Source: Hyphomonas sp. UBA5111
GTDB taxonomy: Bacteria; Pseudomonadota; Alphaproteobacteria; Caulobacterales; Hyphomonadaceae
NCBI GenBank assembly: GCA_002414505.1
Contig: DHZF01000077.1
Span: forward strand, 1 to 12,531
DNA: 12,531 bases
Direction: 5' to 3'
Translations under genes and position numbers: made by a program
Part shown: positions 6,985 to 12,531 of the stretch, one piece after another
How the letters are laid out: each line of letters opens with the position of its first letter
Position numbering within the stretch: the first letter of the stretch is position 1
Notes under the pieces: model-generated
The model's database searches: none
What the model was told of the DNA's origin: nothing
Seen by the model: the letters and a program-made list of their open reading frames with translations, nothing else

Positions 6985-7608
6985 TCAGGTCGCCGGCCGC
7001 CCGGTCGAAATGCCAATCCAGATGGCGATTCCGAACAGCATGAGCGCGAAAGTCGCGCGCACGACAGGCGCCGTGCGGTAGGCTTCCAGTTTTTGTCCGA
7101 ACCGGTCCCCAGCCATCACAATGGTCGTGTGAATGGTTGTCGCCAAGGCGAGATGGATGACGCCGAGTGCAACAATCTGCACCCAGATTGGGCCGGCATG
7201 GTCACTCGCGAATTGCCCGACAACAACGAGATAGAATACGAGCGCCTTGGGATTCAGCAGATTGGCGACCAGTCCGCGCCAAAAGCCAGCCGCCCGGTTG
7301 CGATTGAGCGGTGAGACGGATCCCGTATCGCGCCAGGCCTCCAAGGCGAGATAGACCATGAAGGCCACCCCCCCCCAGCGCAGCGCTTCGTAAAGCACCG
7401 GCAGTTCGGCAAGCAGTGTGGAGAGCCCTGTGGCCGCTGCAAGCAGCTGGACCGTCAGGCCCAGTGTAATTCCCACGACAGCGCGCAAGCCGGCCGCGCG
7501 CCCATATTGGGCCGACAGGGCTGCCAGCCATCCCATATTTGGGCCCGGTGTCAGTTCGACCGCCGCCATGGCGATCAGGAAAGCTATCCAGTCAATATGA
7601 TCGAACAT
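6985..7608 (-). CDS. LysE/RhtB family amino-acid exporter
   Basis: A 207-residue inner-membrane protein of the LysE superfamily. Diagnostic features are the early T-P-G-P-N motif (20-24) at the end of the first helix, the following GRAAGLRAVVGITLG (36-50), and the NLLNPKA segment (116-122) before the fourth hydrophobic stretch. About six hydrophobic segments fit the family. Members export lysine, threonine, homoserine lactone and similar small molecules; the substrate here is unknown. The ATG at 7608 lies 3 bases after the stop of the upstream hydrolase gene, so translation is likely coupled, and a strong terminator follows. An uninterrupted nine-G run encodes the Trp-Gly-Gly-Val stretch at 78-81, a possible slippage site. 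Confidence 0.92.
   Translation of the reverse strand: MFDHIDWIAFLIAMAAVELTPGPNMGWLAALSAQYGRAAGLRAVVGITLGLTVQLLAAATGLSTLLAELPVLYEALRWGGVAFMVYLALEAWRDTGSVSPLNRNRAAGFWRGLVANLLNPKALVFYLVVVGQFASDHAGPIWVQIVALGVIHLALATTIHTTIVMAGDRFGQKLEAYRTAPVVRATFALMLFGIAIWIGISTGRPAT
7368..7376. repeat. Homopolymer tract of nine C (nine G on the coding strand) inside the LysE-family gene
   Basis: Nine consecutive C on the plus strand, read in frame as TGG-GGG-GGG-GTG on the minus strand. The frame is intact in this copy. Confidence 0.9.
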
Positions 7609-7611
7609 GGA

Positions 7612-8715
7612 TCAGAAGCAGTCATAGACGGCTTCGACGAGCCGCACCGCCCGTGGATCCCCGACAAGGATGTTGGACTGCTTGTTCATGACATAGGCGC
7701 AGGTCAGGCCATGTCGCTGGTCGGCGATTGCCATGGACCCGCCCCAGCCGGAATGGCCGAGTGTCGTGGGTTCAGGCCCGAACAGGCCATGCGTGTTGTG
7801 CATGATGCCCGCGCCGAAACTGGTGATCATGGGCAGGACGAGATCCGGCCCATGTGTGCGGGCGGTGGTCAGGGCGTCGAAAATTGTTTCCCCCATGATG
7901 CCTGCGCCACCTTGCGTATAGGTCTCATAGATTTGGGCGACCGACAGGGCTGTCCCGTGGCCATTTGCCGAGGGGATTTCGATCTCACGCCAGATCGCGC
8001 CCCCCCGGTTCGGGGCTGACCATTTGCTGACGAATGCTGCGCGGCGGGGCGGGGTGATTTCTCCGAGGTCTGCGAGGTCGCGCGGACGCTGGATATCGGC
8101 GCAGCGATCATGCTCGCTGGCCGGCGTACCGATCATGAAGTCGACGTTTGGAAACAGGGATTTCAGCGTGGTGCCGAGGGTTTCGCCGCTGATGCGCCGC
8201 GCGATCTCGCCGACCAGATAGCCCCAGCTGAGGGGATGGTAGCCATGCGCGCTGCCAGGCGACCACATGGGGGCGAGGTCCGCCAGTGCCGCGGCGCAGG
8301 CGGGCGGGTCGAGCCAGAGTTCAGGGTCGATCTCATCCGGAAAGCCGGGCAGGCCGGCCTGATGACTCGCAACTTCGGCAATGGTGATCGTGCCTTTTCC
8401 ATTGGCTGAAAATTCAGGCCAGACATCGGCCACGGGCGTCTCGAAACCGCCCGGCAGGCGCTCCACCAGATGGGCCAGGACGATGGCTGCGATACCTTTG
8501 GTGGTCGAATAGACCGGTACGAGGGTGGTGTCCGACCAAGCGGTCTCCTTTTTCCGGTCAGCCCAGCCGCCGATCAAATTCACGACGATTTGGCCATCCT
8601 TGATGACCGCAAACCCAGCCCCAAGCTCTTCGCCGTCAGCGAAATTCTGCTCGAACACGCCGCGAACGGCTTCGAACTTCGCTTCGGTATGGCCTGAAAA
8701 TGGGAAAGCACTCAT
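7612..8715 (-). CDS. Serine hydrolase of the beta-lactamase / EstB esterase family
   Basis: A 367-residue protein of the class C beta-lactamase-like (PF00144) fold. The nucleophile motif S-T-T-K is at 70-73 within VPVYSTTKG. A Tyr in AHGYHPLSWGYLVGE (Tyr159) sits where the catalytic tyrosine is expected. The late GHSGWGG (320-326) replaces the KTG box of true beta-lactamases, as in esterase-type members. No N-terminal signal peptide is seen (MSAFPFSGHTEAKFEAV is soluble-looking), so a cytoplasmic esterase or amidase is more likely than a periplasmic antibiotic-destroying enzyme. It is first in an operon with a LysE-family exporter 3 bases downstream, and divergent from the CoA ester lyase with about 90 bases between the start codons. 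AAGG lies about 9 bases before the ATG. Substrate unknown. Confidence 0.9.
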   Translation of the reverse strand: MSAFPFSGHTEAKFEAVRGVFEQNFADGEELGAGFAVIKDGQIVVNLIGGWADRKKETAWSDTTLVPVYSTTKGIAAIVLAHLVERLPGGFETPVADVWPEFSANGKGTITIAEVASHQAGLPGFPDEIDPELWLDPPACAAALADLAPMWSPGSAHGYHPLSWGYLVGEIARRISGETLGTTLKSLFPNVDFMIGTPASEHDRCADIQRPRDLADLGEITPPRRAAFVSKWSAPNRGGAIWREIEIPSANGHGTALSVAQIYETYTQGGAGIMGETIFDALTTARTHGPDLVLPMITSFGAGIMHNTHGLFGPEPTTLGHSGWGGSMAIADQRHGLTCAYVMNKQSNILVGDPRAVRLVEAVYDCF

Positions 8716-8789
8716 GAGGGCGACCTTTCGGACTATTGATCTTTGAAGAGTGACGGTTCACCTCTTTTCGCCGAACAAGTCAAACAATC

Positions 8790-8794
8790 GAGGA
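8790..8794 (+). promoter_or_regulatory. Ribosome binding site candidate for the CoA ester lyase
   Basis: GAGGA lies 11 bases before ATG 8806, at the long end of normal spacing. It favours that ATG over an in-frame TTG at 8743, which has no ribosome binding site and would add 21 non-conserved residues. Confidence 0.5.
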
Positions 8795-8805
8795 ACCGCC
8801 TGTCC

Positions 8806-9690
8806 ATGCCTGAATCGCTCCACCGTCCCCGCCGTTCCTGCCTTTACATGCCCGGTGCCAATGAGCGCGCACTGGAAAAGGCAAAGACGCTGCCCGCCGA
8901 TACGGTCATCATGGATCTGGAAGATGCCGTGGCACCAGAGGCCAAGGAAACCGCGCGTGACACGATCCGGGCCGCAGTGACCGCAGGGGGCTATGGCCAC
9001 CGTGAAATCGTGGTCCGGATGAACGGGCTGGATACCGAATGGGGCCAGGCGGATTTGAAGATGGCCGTGGAAGCCGGGGCACATGCCCTGCTTGCGCCCA
9101 AAGTGATCGACGGCAGCGACATTGACCGTCTCGACGACGCGATGAGCCGCGCTGGCGCCCCGGCCGAGATGGGGCTATGGGTGATGATCGAGATGCCCAA
9201 GGCGATCCTGAACATCCAGGACATTGCCGAAGCCGTTGGCCGCACCCGCATGACGACGTTCGTGATGGGAACGAACGATCTCGCCAAGGAATACCGGGCG
9301 CGGATGACACCGGATCGGCTGGCTTTCCAGACCGCTCTGGGCATGAGCATGGCTGCGGCGCGCGCCTACAACATCGTCGCGATTGATGGCGTCTACAATG
9401 ACATCAAGAATGAGCAGGGCCTGATCGACGAGTGCGAACAGGGCCGCGATCTCGGCTTTGACGGCAAGACGCTGATCCATCCGTCACAGCTCGATACGGC
9501 CAATCGCGTCTTCGCGCCAAGCCCGCATGATGTAGAACATGCGCAGGCCGTGATCGAGGCGTTTGCCGACCCGGAAAACGCTGGCAAGGGCGTGCTGAAA
9601 GTGAACGGCAAGATGACCGAATTGCTCCATCTGGACGAAGCCCGCCGGACCGTCGCCATGGATGAAGCAATCCGCGCTTTTGAGAGCTGA
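8806..9690 (+). CDS. HpcH/HpaI (CitE-like) CoA ester lyase, probable malyl-CoA/methylmalyl-CoA lyase or malyl-CoA thioesterase
   Basis: A 294-residue TIM-barrel enzyme of the CitE/malyl-CoA lyase family, Mg2+-dependent. Key residues are visible: MDLEDAV (36-42), the substrate-binding Arg71 in VRMNG, the metal ligand Glu129 in MIEMPKAI, the metal ligand Asp158 in MGTNDLAKE, Asp194 in AIDGVYND, and IHPSQ (224-228), which is typical of lyases acting on CoA thioesters. The start at 8806 puts homology (RRSCLYMPGANERA) near residue 9. The nearby mesaconyl-CoA hydratase suggests it cleaves methylmalyl-CoA to glyoxylate and propionyl-CoA, or handles malyl-CoA, in the ethylmalonyl-CoA pathway. Sequence style is closer to short CitE/Mcl2-like members than to the longer Mcl1 as I remember them, so a (3S)-malyl-CoA thioesterase is a real alternative, and no specific symbol is given. 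Confidence 0.85.
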   Translation: MPESLHRPRRSCLYMPGANERALEKAKTLPADTVIMDLEDAVAPEAKETARDTIRAAVTAGGYGHREIVVRMNGLDTEWGQADLKMAVEAGAHALLAPKVIDGSDIDRLDDAMSRAGAPAEMGLWVMIEMPKAILNIQDIAEAVGRTRMTTFVMGTNDLAKEYRARMTPDRLAFQTALGMSMAAARAYNIVAIDGVYNDIKNEQGLIDECEQGRDLGFDGKTLIHPSQLDTANRVFAPSPHDVEHAQAVIEAFADPENAGKGVLKVNGKMTELLHLDEARRTVAMDEAIRAFES

Positions 9691-9743
9691 TCCCCAATGC
9701 TCTCGGGCATTCGCATGGTAAACCGGCACATTCAGGAATACGC

Positions 9744-10091
9744 ATGACCTACACACTTCTTCACCATTCCGGCTGCAGCACGTCGCGCAAGGGGCTCGCC
9801 CTGTTGCAGGAGAACGGCATTGAGCCGGAGGTCCGGAAATATATGAATGCTTCCGAACAGCTCAGCCTGGATGAGCTGAAGGACATCGCAAAAAAGATGG
9901 GGGTCGGTTCGCCGCGTGAGTTTCTGCGCGAGAAGAATGCTGCCGAATTCGGCATCGATGCGTCTTCGACAGATGACGAGATCTTCCAAGCGATGGCCGC
10001 CAATCCAAAGATTATCCAGCGCCCCATCGGCATCGTCGGCAAGAAGGCTGTGCTGGGCCGACCGATCGAGAAATTGCTCGAGCTGAAATAG
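9744..10091 (+). CDS. arsC: ArsC family reductase (glutaredoxin-dependent arsenate reductase type)
   Basis: A 115-residue thioredoxin-fold protein of the ArsC/Spx group. The N-terminal strand leads into H-S-G-C-S-T-S-R-K with the catalytic Cys11 and Arg15. Arg58 or Arg62 in the SPREFLR segment, Arg93 in I-I-Q-R-P and Arg106 in L-G-R-P sit where the oxyanion-binding arginines of plasmid R773 ArsC lie. A single active-site Cys fits the glutathione/glutaredoxin-coupled class. No arsR, arsB or other ars gene is in the window, so arsenate as the true substrate is assumed from the family; a YffB-like housekeeping role is possible. AGGA lies 6 bases before the ATG. It follows the CoA lyase by 53 bases and is followed by a large palindrome that may close the transcript. 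Confidence 0.85.
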   Translation: MTYTLLHHSGCSTSRKGLALLQENGIEPEVRKYMNASEQLSLDELKDIAKKMGVGSPREFLREKNAAEFGIDASSTDDEIFQAMAANPKIIQRPIGIVGKKAVLGRPIEKLLELK

Positions 10092-10103
10092 CATTACACG
10101 GCT

Positions 10104-10160
10104 GATATTGCGGGGAGATCGATGAAATTTCATCGATCTCCCACGCGAAGATTCAATATC
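10104..10160. repeat. 30-base perfect palindrome with flanking complementary arms
   Basis: Bases 10113-10142 are a perfect palindrome: arms GGGAGATCGATG and CATCGATCTCCC around a self-complementary AAATTT centre. Outside it, GATATTG (10104-10110) and CAATATC (10154-10160) can pair as a second 7-bp stem, with 2 bases unpaired on the left and 11 on the right. It begins 12 bases after the arsC stop. No T tract follows on either strand, so it is not a standard intrinsic terminator. It may be a factor-assisted terminator, an mRNA-stabilising 3' hairpin, or a protein-binding site for the gene starting at 10181. Confidence 0.85.
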
Positions 10161-10180
10161 TGCATGGCAAGACAGACGGC

Positions 10181-10438
10181 ATGATCGTGTTCATGACCCT
10201 TGCGGCGCTGTTGATCGCCTTTTCCGCATTCTGCACCTTTGGTGTGTCCTACATGCTGGCCGGTCCCCGCATGCTGGAAGACTTTGCGGACAATCGTGAA
10301 CAGCAAATGATGGCCGGCCTGCTTGGGACCGCTATCATCGCGCTCTTCCTGCTGCCCTTCGTCTCACCCGCCTTGATTTCCTCGCCCAGTGACGGTCAGG
10401 TGCTGGCTGATCTGTATATGGGGCAAATCCAGGCCTGA
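10181..10438 (+). CDS. Small two-helix membrane protein, 85 aa
   Basis: Not recognised. The 85-residue product has a hydrophobic segment at about 3-28 and another at about 44-67, joined by a polar loop PRMLEDFADNREQQMMAG (about 29-46), and a short C-terminal tail (SSPSDGQVLADLYMGQIQA). The first segment could be an uncleaved signal anchor. No catalytic or metal motif is visible. There is no good ribosome binding site before ATG 10181; Met5 (10193) is an alternative. It lies 38 bases upstream of the mesaconyl-CoA hydratase gene on the same strand and 89 bases after arsC, with the large palindrome between, so it is probably first in a transcript with the hydratase. Whether it has a role with its neighbours is not visible. 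Confidence 0.65.
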   Translation: MIVFMTLAALLIAFSAFCTFGVSYMLAGPRMLEDFADNREQQMMAGLLGTAIIALFLLPFVSPALISSPSDGQVLADLYMGQIQA

Positions 10439-10452
10439 CGCCGGGAAGTCTT

Positions 10453-10474
10453 GCCCCTTTTCCACCTGAGGGGC
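10453..10474 (+). promoter_or_regulatory. Hairpin covering the ribosome binding site of the mesaconyl-CoA hydratase gene
   Basis: GCCCCT (10453-10458) and AGGGGC (10469-10474) form a perfect 6-bp stem with a 10-base loop. The right arm contains the GAGGGG that serves as Shine-Dalgarno sequence for ATG 10477. In the folded form the ribosome binding site would be closed; translation of the upstream small gene, or another factor, could open it. Confidence 0.5.
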
Positions 10475-10476
10475 GC

Positions 10477-11529
10477 ATGACCAGCACATCGAAATCCAAT
10501 CCCGGCCATTTCTTCGAAGATTTTTCCGTGGGCATGCCCCTCGTGCATGCGACACCCCAGACGCTGACCGAAGGCGATATCGCCTTTTATCGAGCGCTGA
10601 CGGGCGGCCGGTTTGTCCAGTATTCCTCATCTGAATTCGCAAAGGCGGCCGGCTATCCGGGCCTCACGATTGATCCGCTGCACGCTTTCCATGTCGTGTT
10701 CGGCAAGTCCGTGCCGGATGTGTCGCTGAACGCGGTGGCAAACCTTGGCTATGCCGATGGTCGCTTTTCCCAACCCGTCCTGCCGGGCGATACGCTGAAC
10801 ACGGTCTCCGAAGTGATTGGTGTGAAAGAGAATTCGAATGGCAAGACCGGCGTCGTCTGGGTGCGCACGCGCGGCACCAACCAGCGCGGCGAAGAGGTCA
10901 TGTCCTTTGTGCGCTGGGTCATGGTCAACAAGCGGGAGGCCAGCGCTCCGGCGCCGGACGTTGTGATCCCCGACCTGCCGAAGAGTGTGCGCGGGGCCGA
11001 ATTGTCCGGATTTGCTTCCATGGAGACTTGGGACACATCCCTCGCTGGCAGCGAATACATGTTCGAAGACTATGCGGTGGGCGAGAAGATCAATCATGTC
11101 GACGGCATGACCGTGGAAGAGGCCGAGCACCAGATTGCGACACGCCTCTACCAGAACACTGCCAAGGTCCATTTCGATGCGCATGGCCAGAAATCGAGCC
11201 GGTTCGGCAAGCGCCTGATCTATGGGGGCGTGGTGATTTCCATTGCGCGGTCACTGTCCTTTAACGGCCTTGCCAATGCAGGCCACATGCTGGCCATCAA
11301 TGCCGGCAGCCATGTCAGCCCGCTCTTTGCCGGTGACACGATCTATGCCTGGAGCGAAGTGCTGGAGACGGCGGAACTGTCCGACAAGGTCGGCGCGCTG
11401 CGCCTGCGCCTCGTGGCGGTGAAGGACCAGGACCCCGGTGCCTTCGCTTACAAGGGCGAAGATGGAAAGTATGCCGACGGCGTTCTGCTCGACTTCGACT
11501 ATTGGGCGGCCATTCCGCGCAAGCGTTGA
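10477..11529 (+). CDS. mch: Mesaconyl-CoA hydratase (MaoC-like, double hotdog)
   Basis: Hydrates mesaconyl-C1-CoA to (2R,3S)-beta-methylmalyl-CoA in the ethylmalonyl-CoA pathway of acetate and C1/C2 assimilation (3-hydroxypropionate cycle homologues exist). The 350 aa hold two hotdog halves, about 12-155 and 195-345. The N-terminal part (NPGHFFEDFSVGM, VHATPQTLTEGD) and the stretch VPDVSLNAVANLGYADGRF (79-97) match the Rhodobacter enzyme as I recall it. The catalytic hydratase motif is in the second half: N-T-A-K-V-H-F-D-A-H (227-236), with Asp234 and His236 as likely acid/base residues, followed by RLIYGG. The start ATG has GAGGGG, partly hidden in a hairpin. The CoA ester lyase about 0.8 kb upstream could perform the next step. 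The remaining pathway genes (ccr, ecm, mcd, epi) are not in the window. A generic MaoC dehydratase is the fallback. Confidence 0.87.
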   Translation: MTSTSKSNPGHFFEDFSVGMPLVHATPQTLTEGDIAFYRALTGGRFVQYSSSEFAKAAGYPGLTIDPLHAFHVVFGKSVPDVSLNAVANLGYADGRFSQPVLPGDTLNTVSEVIGVKENSNGKTGVVWVRTRGTNQRGEEVMSFVRWVMVNKREASAPAPDVVIPDLPKSVRGAELSGFASMETWDTSLAGSEYMFEDYAVGEKINHVDGMTVEEAEHQIATRLYQNTAKVHFDAHGQKSSRFGKRLIYGGVVISIARSLSFNGLANAGHMLAINAGSHVSPLFAGDTIYAWSEVLETAELSDKVGALRLRLVAVKDQDPGAFAYKGEDGKYADGVLLDFDYWAAIPRKR

Positions 11530-11569
11530 GCCGCTTCCGTTTTGGCGCGTGCTTCCTATATGATGCCGC

Positions 11570-11986
11570 ATGAGCGGATATGGGCCCTTTGACGATTTCA
11601 CCCTATTCGCCATCGCGATCGCGGTGGTGTTGTCGGCAATTGTCAGCCTGATCGGCACGTCGGCGCGCAAGCGCAATGTCGCGCTGGGCGAAGCCACCGT
11701 CGGTGATCTTGCAGAGATGACCGGCATCCGCGATCCCAAGAAGCTGCAGGAAGCCTTCGGCCCGCCCGATATGGGGCGCATCTGGCGAACCGTCACGCTC
11801 TTCGACGTACGGCGGCACAGGCAACCCGAGGGGTGGTTGATGTCGAGTGATCTGGTCGACTATGCCTGCCTTGGCGCTGTAGCCCTTGCTATATTCGTTT
11901 CACATCCTCTGGTCGGCGGCGCGTTGATCACGGCCCTGGTGATTCAGGTGGCGGGATGGATCGTGTCCTTCGGGCTTCCCAAGTGA
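11570..11986 (+). CDS. Hypothetical membrane protein, 138 aa
   Basis: Not recognised. A hydrophobic segment at about 10-28 is followed by a basic stretch (SARKRN, 31-36), a soluble region (37-93) containing GDLAEMTGIRDPKKLQEAFGPPD with several Arg/Lys, and two closely spaced hydrophobic segments at about 96-112 and 114-134. Three membrane spans are therefore likely, with the central domain in the cytoplasm by the positive-inside rule. No Shine-Dalgarno sequence precedes ATG 11570. A TATATG (11557-11562) lies 7 bases before the ATG, which would place transcription start at or next to the ATG, so a leaderless mRNA is possible. It follows the hydratase by 40 bases and precedes dapF by 87 bases. 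Function unknown. Confidence 0.65.
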   Translation: MSGYGPFDDFTLFAIAIAVVLSAIVSLIGTSARKRNVALGEATVGDLAEMTGIRDPKKLQEAFGPPDMGRIWRTVTLFDVRRHRQPEGWLMSSDLVDYACLGAVALAIFVSHPLVGGALITALVIQVAGWIVSFGLPK

Positions 11987-12073
11987 GGGGCCCAGTGACA
12001 GGCCGAGTGACGAGCCCGGCTACAGACGAAGTTCCGCTTTTCTGGGCGCGGGAAACCATCTAAGGGCAAGCGA

Positions 12074-12531
12074 ATGAAAGTCTGGAAAATGAATGGGGCC
12101 GGCAACGCGTTTGCTATTTTTGATGCCCGGTCGACCTCGTTTGTGCCGAGCACCGAGCAGGTGCGCCAGATTGCCGAGGATTTGAAAGCCGACCAGATCA
12201 TTGCGCTTGAACGCGACGTGGCGCGGGACGTGTTCATGCGCATCTGGAACGCCGACGGCAGCGAAGTGTCCGCTTGCGGGAACGCCTCGCGGTGTGTCGG
12301 CAAGCTGTTACTGGCCGAAACCGGCAAGGATCAGGTCTCGATTCAGACCGAGGCGGATGTGCTGAAGGCGTTCGCCGCCGAAGATGGCCAGATCACCGTG
12401 GATATGGGCTCGCCCCTGATGGGATGGGAGGACATTCCGCTTTCCGAGAAAATGGACGTTCGCGGCGTTGATGTGAAAGTCGGACCGATCGACAATCCCT
12501 GGCTCTCACGTCCGGCAGTGGTCTCGATGGG
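12074..12531 (+). CDS. dapF: Diaminopimelate epimerase, N-terminal part (partial)
   Basis: Interconverts LL- and meso-diaminopimelate for lysine and peptidoglycan synthesis. The first 152 codons are visible; the gene runs off the right edge. The opening MKVWKMNGAGNAF (1-13) is the family N-terminus with the Asn used in substrate binding. S-A-C-G-N-A-S-R-C (66-74) carries the first catalytic cysteine, Cys68; the Ala-Ser replaces the more usual Gly-Ala/Thr, a variant I associate with alphaproteobacterial DapF. The second catalytic Cys lies beyond the window. AAGGG is 7 bases before the ATG at 12074. The other diaminopimelate-route gene in the window, asd, lies almost 7 kb upstream and is not cotranscribed. 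Confidence 0.93.
   Translation, partial: MKVWKMNGAGNAFAIFDARSTSFVPSTEQVRQIAEDLKADQIIALERDVARDVFMRIWNADGSEVSACGNASRCVGKLLLAETGKDQVSIQTEADVLKAFAAEDGQITVDMGSPLMGWEDIPLSEKMDVRGVDVKVGPIDNPWLSRPAVVSM

Noticed and set aside
6363..7043. 226-codon plus-strand frame overlapping rarD
   Set aside because: Overlaps most of rarD in another frame; Arg/Gly/His-rich composition typical of GC-driven shadow frames.
8743..8805. TTG-start extension of the CoA ester lyase
   Set aside because: No ribosome binding site, and the added residues do not look like the family; ATG 8806 starts just before the conserved region.
9696..9711. AATGC / GCATT hairpin between the CoA lyase and arsC
   Set aside because: A 5-bp stem without a T run is too weak to claim termination.

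Overview
The window is ordinary-looking chromosomal DNA of an alphaproteobacterium, most likely a marine Hyphomonadaceae-type organism (Hyphomonas and relatives). This is inferred from moderately high GC, tight gene packing on both strands, the protein flavour (a DapF with a CGN-A-S-R-C active site, a TIGR03084-family protein, a mesaconyl-CoA hydratase-type MaoC protein) and frequent GTG starts. There is no rRNA, tRNA, CRISPR array, insertion sequence, phage gene or integrase, and no gene-free stretch above about 300 bases. The longest gap is the 191-base divergent region before rarD.

Left part (1-1613, + strand): the end of leuD, a very small predicted lipoprotein, then complete leuB, so this is the tail of a leucine operon with a lipoprotein gene inside it. 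An amidohydrolase_2 gene with a very strong ribosome binding site follows (1688-2878). It converges, 9 bases apart, on a two-gene minus-strand unit: a SnoaL-like protein (GTG start at 4059) and a TIGR03084/DinB-like protein.

Middle (4182-8715): asd (aspartate-semialdehyde dehydrogenase), a convergent unknown two-helix membrane protein, then rarD (EamA transporter), followed by a minus-strand pair of a serine beta-lactamase/esterase-like hydrolase and a LysE-family exporter only 3 bases apart. That pair ends at a clear intrinsic terminator (6891-6924) tucked against the rarD stop codon.

Right part (8806-12531, + strand): a CitE/HpcH-type CoA ester lyase, an ArsC-family reductase, a 30-base perfect palindrome, a small two-helix membrane protein, mesaconyl-CoA hydratase, another small membrane protein, and the first 152 codons of dapF. 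Lyase and hydratase together suggest the last steps of the ethylmalonyl-CoA pathway: mesaconyl-CoA to methylmalyl-CoA, then glyoxylate plus propionyl-CoA. asd and dapF both serve diaminopimelate/lysine synthesis but are almost 7 kb apart and not in one operon.

I do not see a convincing undescribed system. The items most worth a second look are the palindrome, a hairpin that could mask the mesaconyl-CoA hydratase ribosome binding site, the small membrane/lipoprotein genes lodged among metabolic genes, and the amidohydrolase / SnoaL / TIGR03084 neighbourhood.
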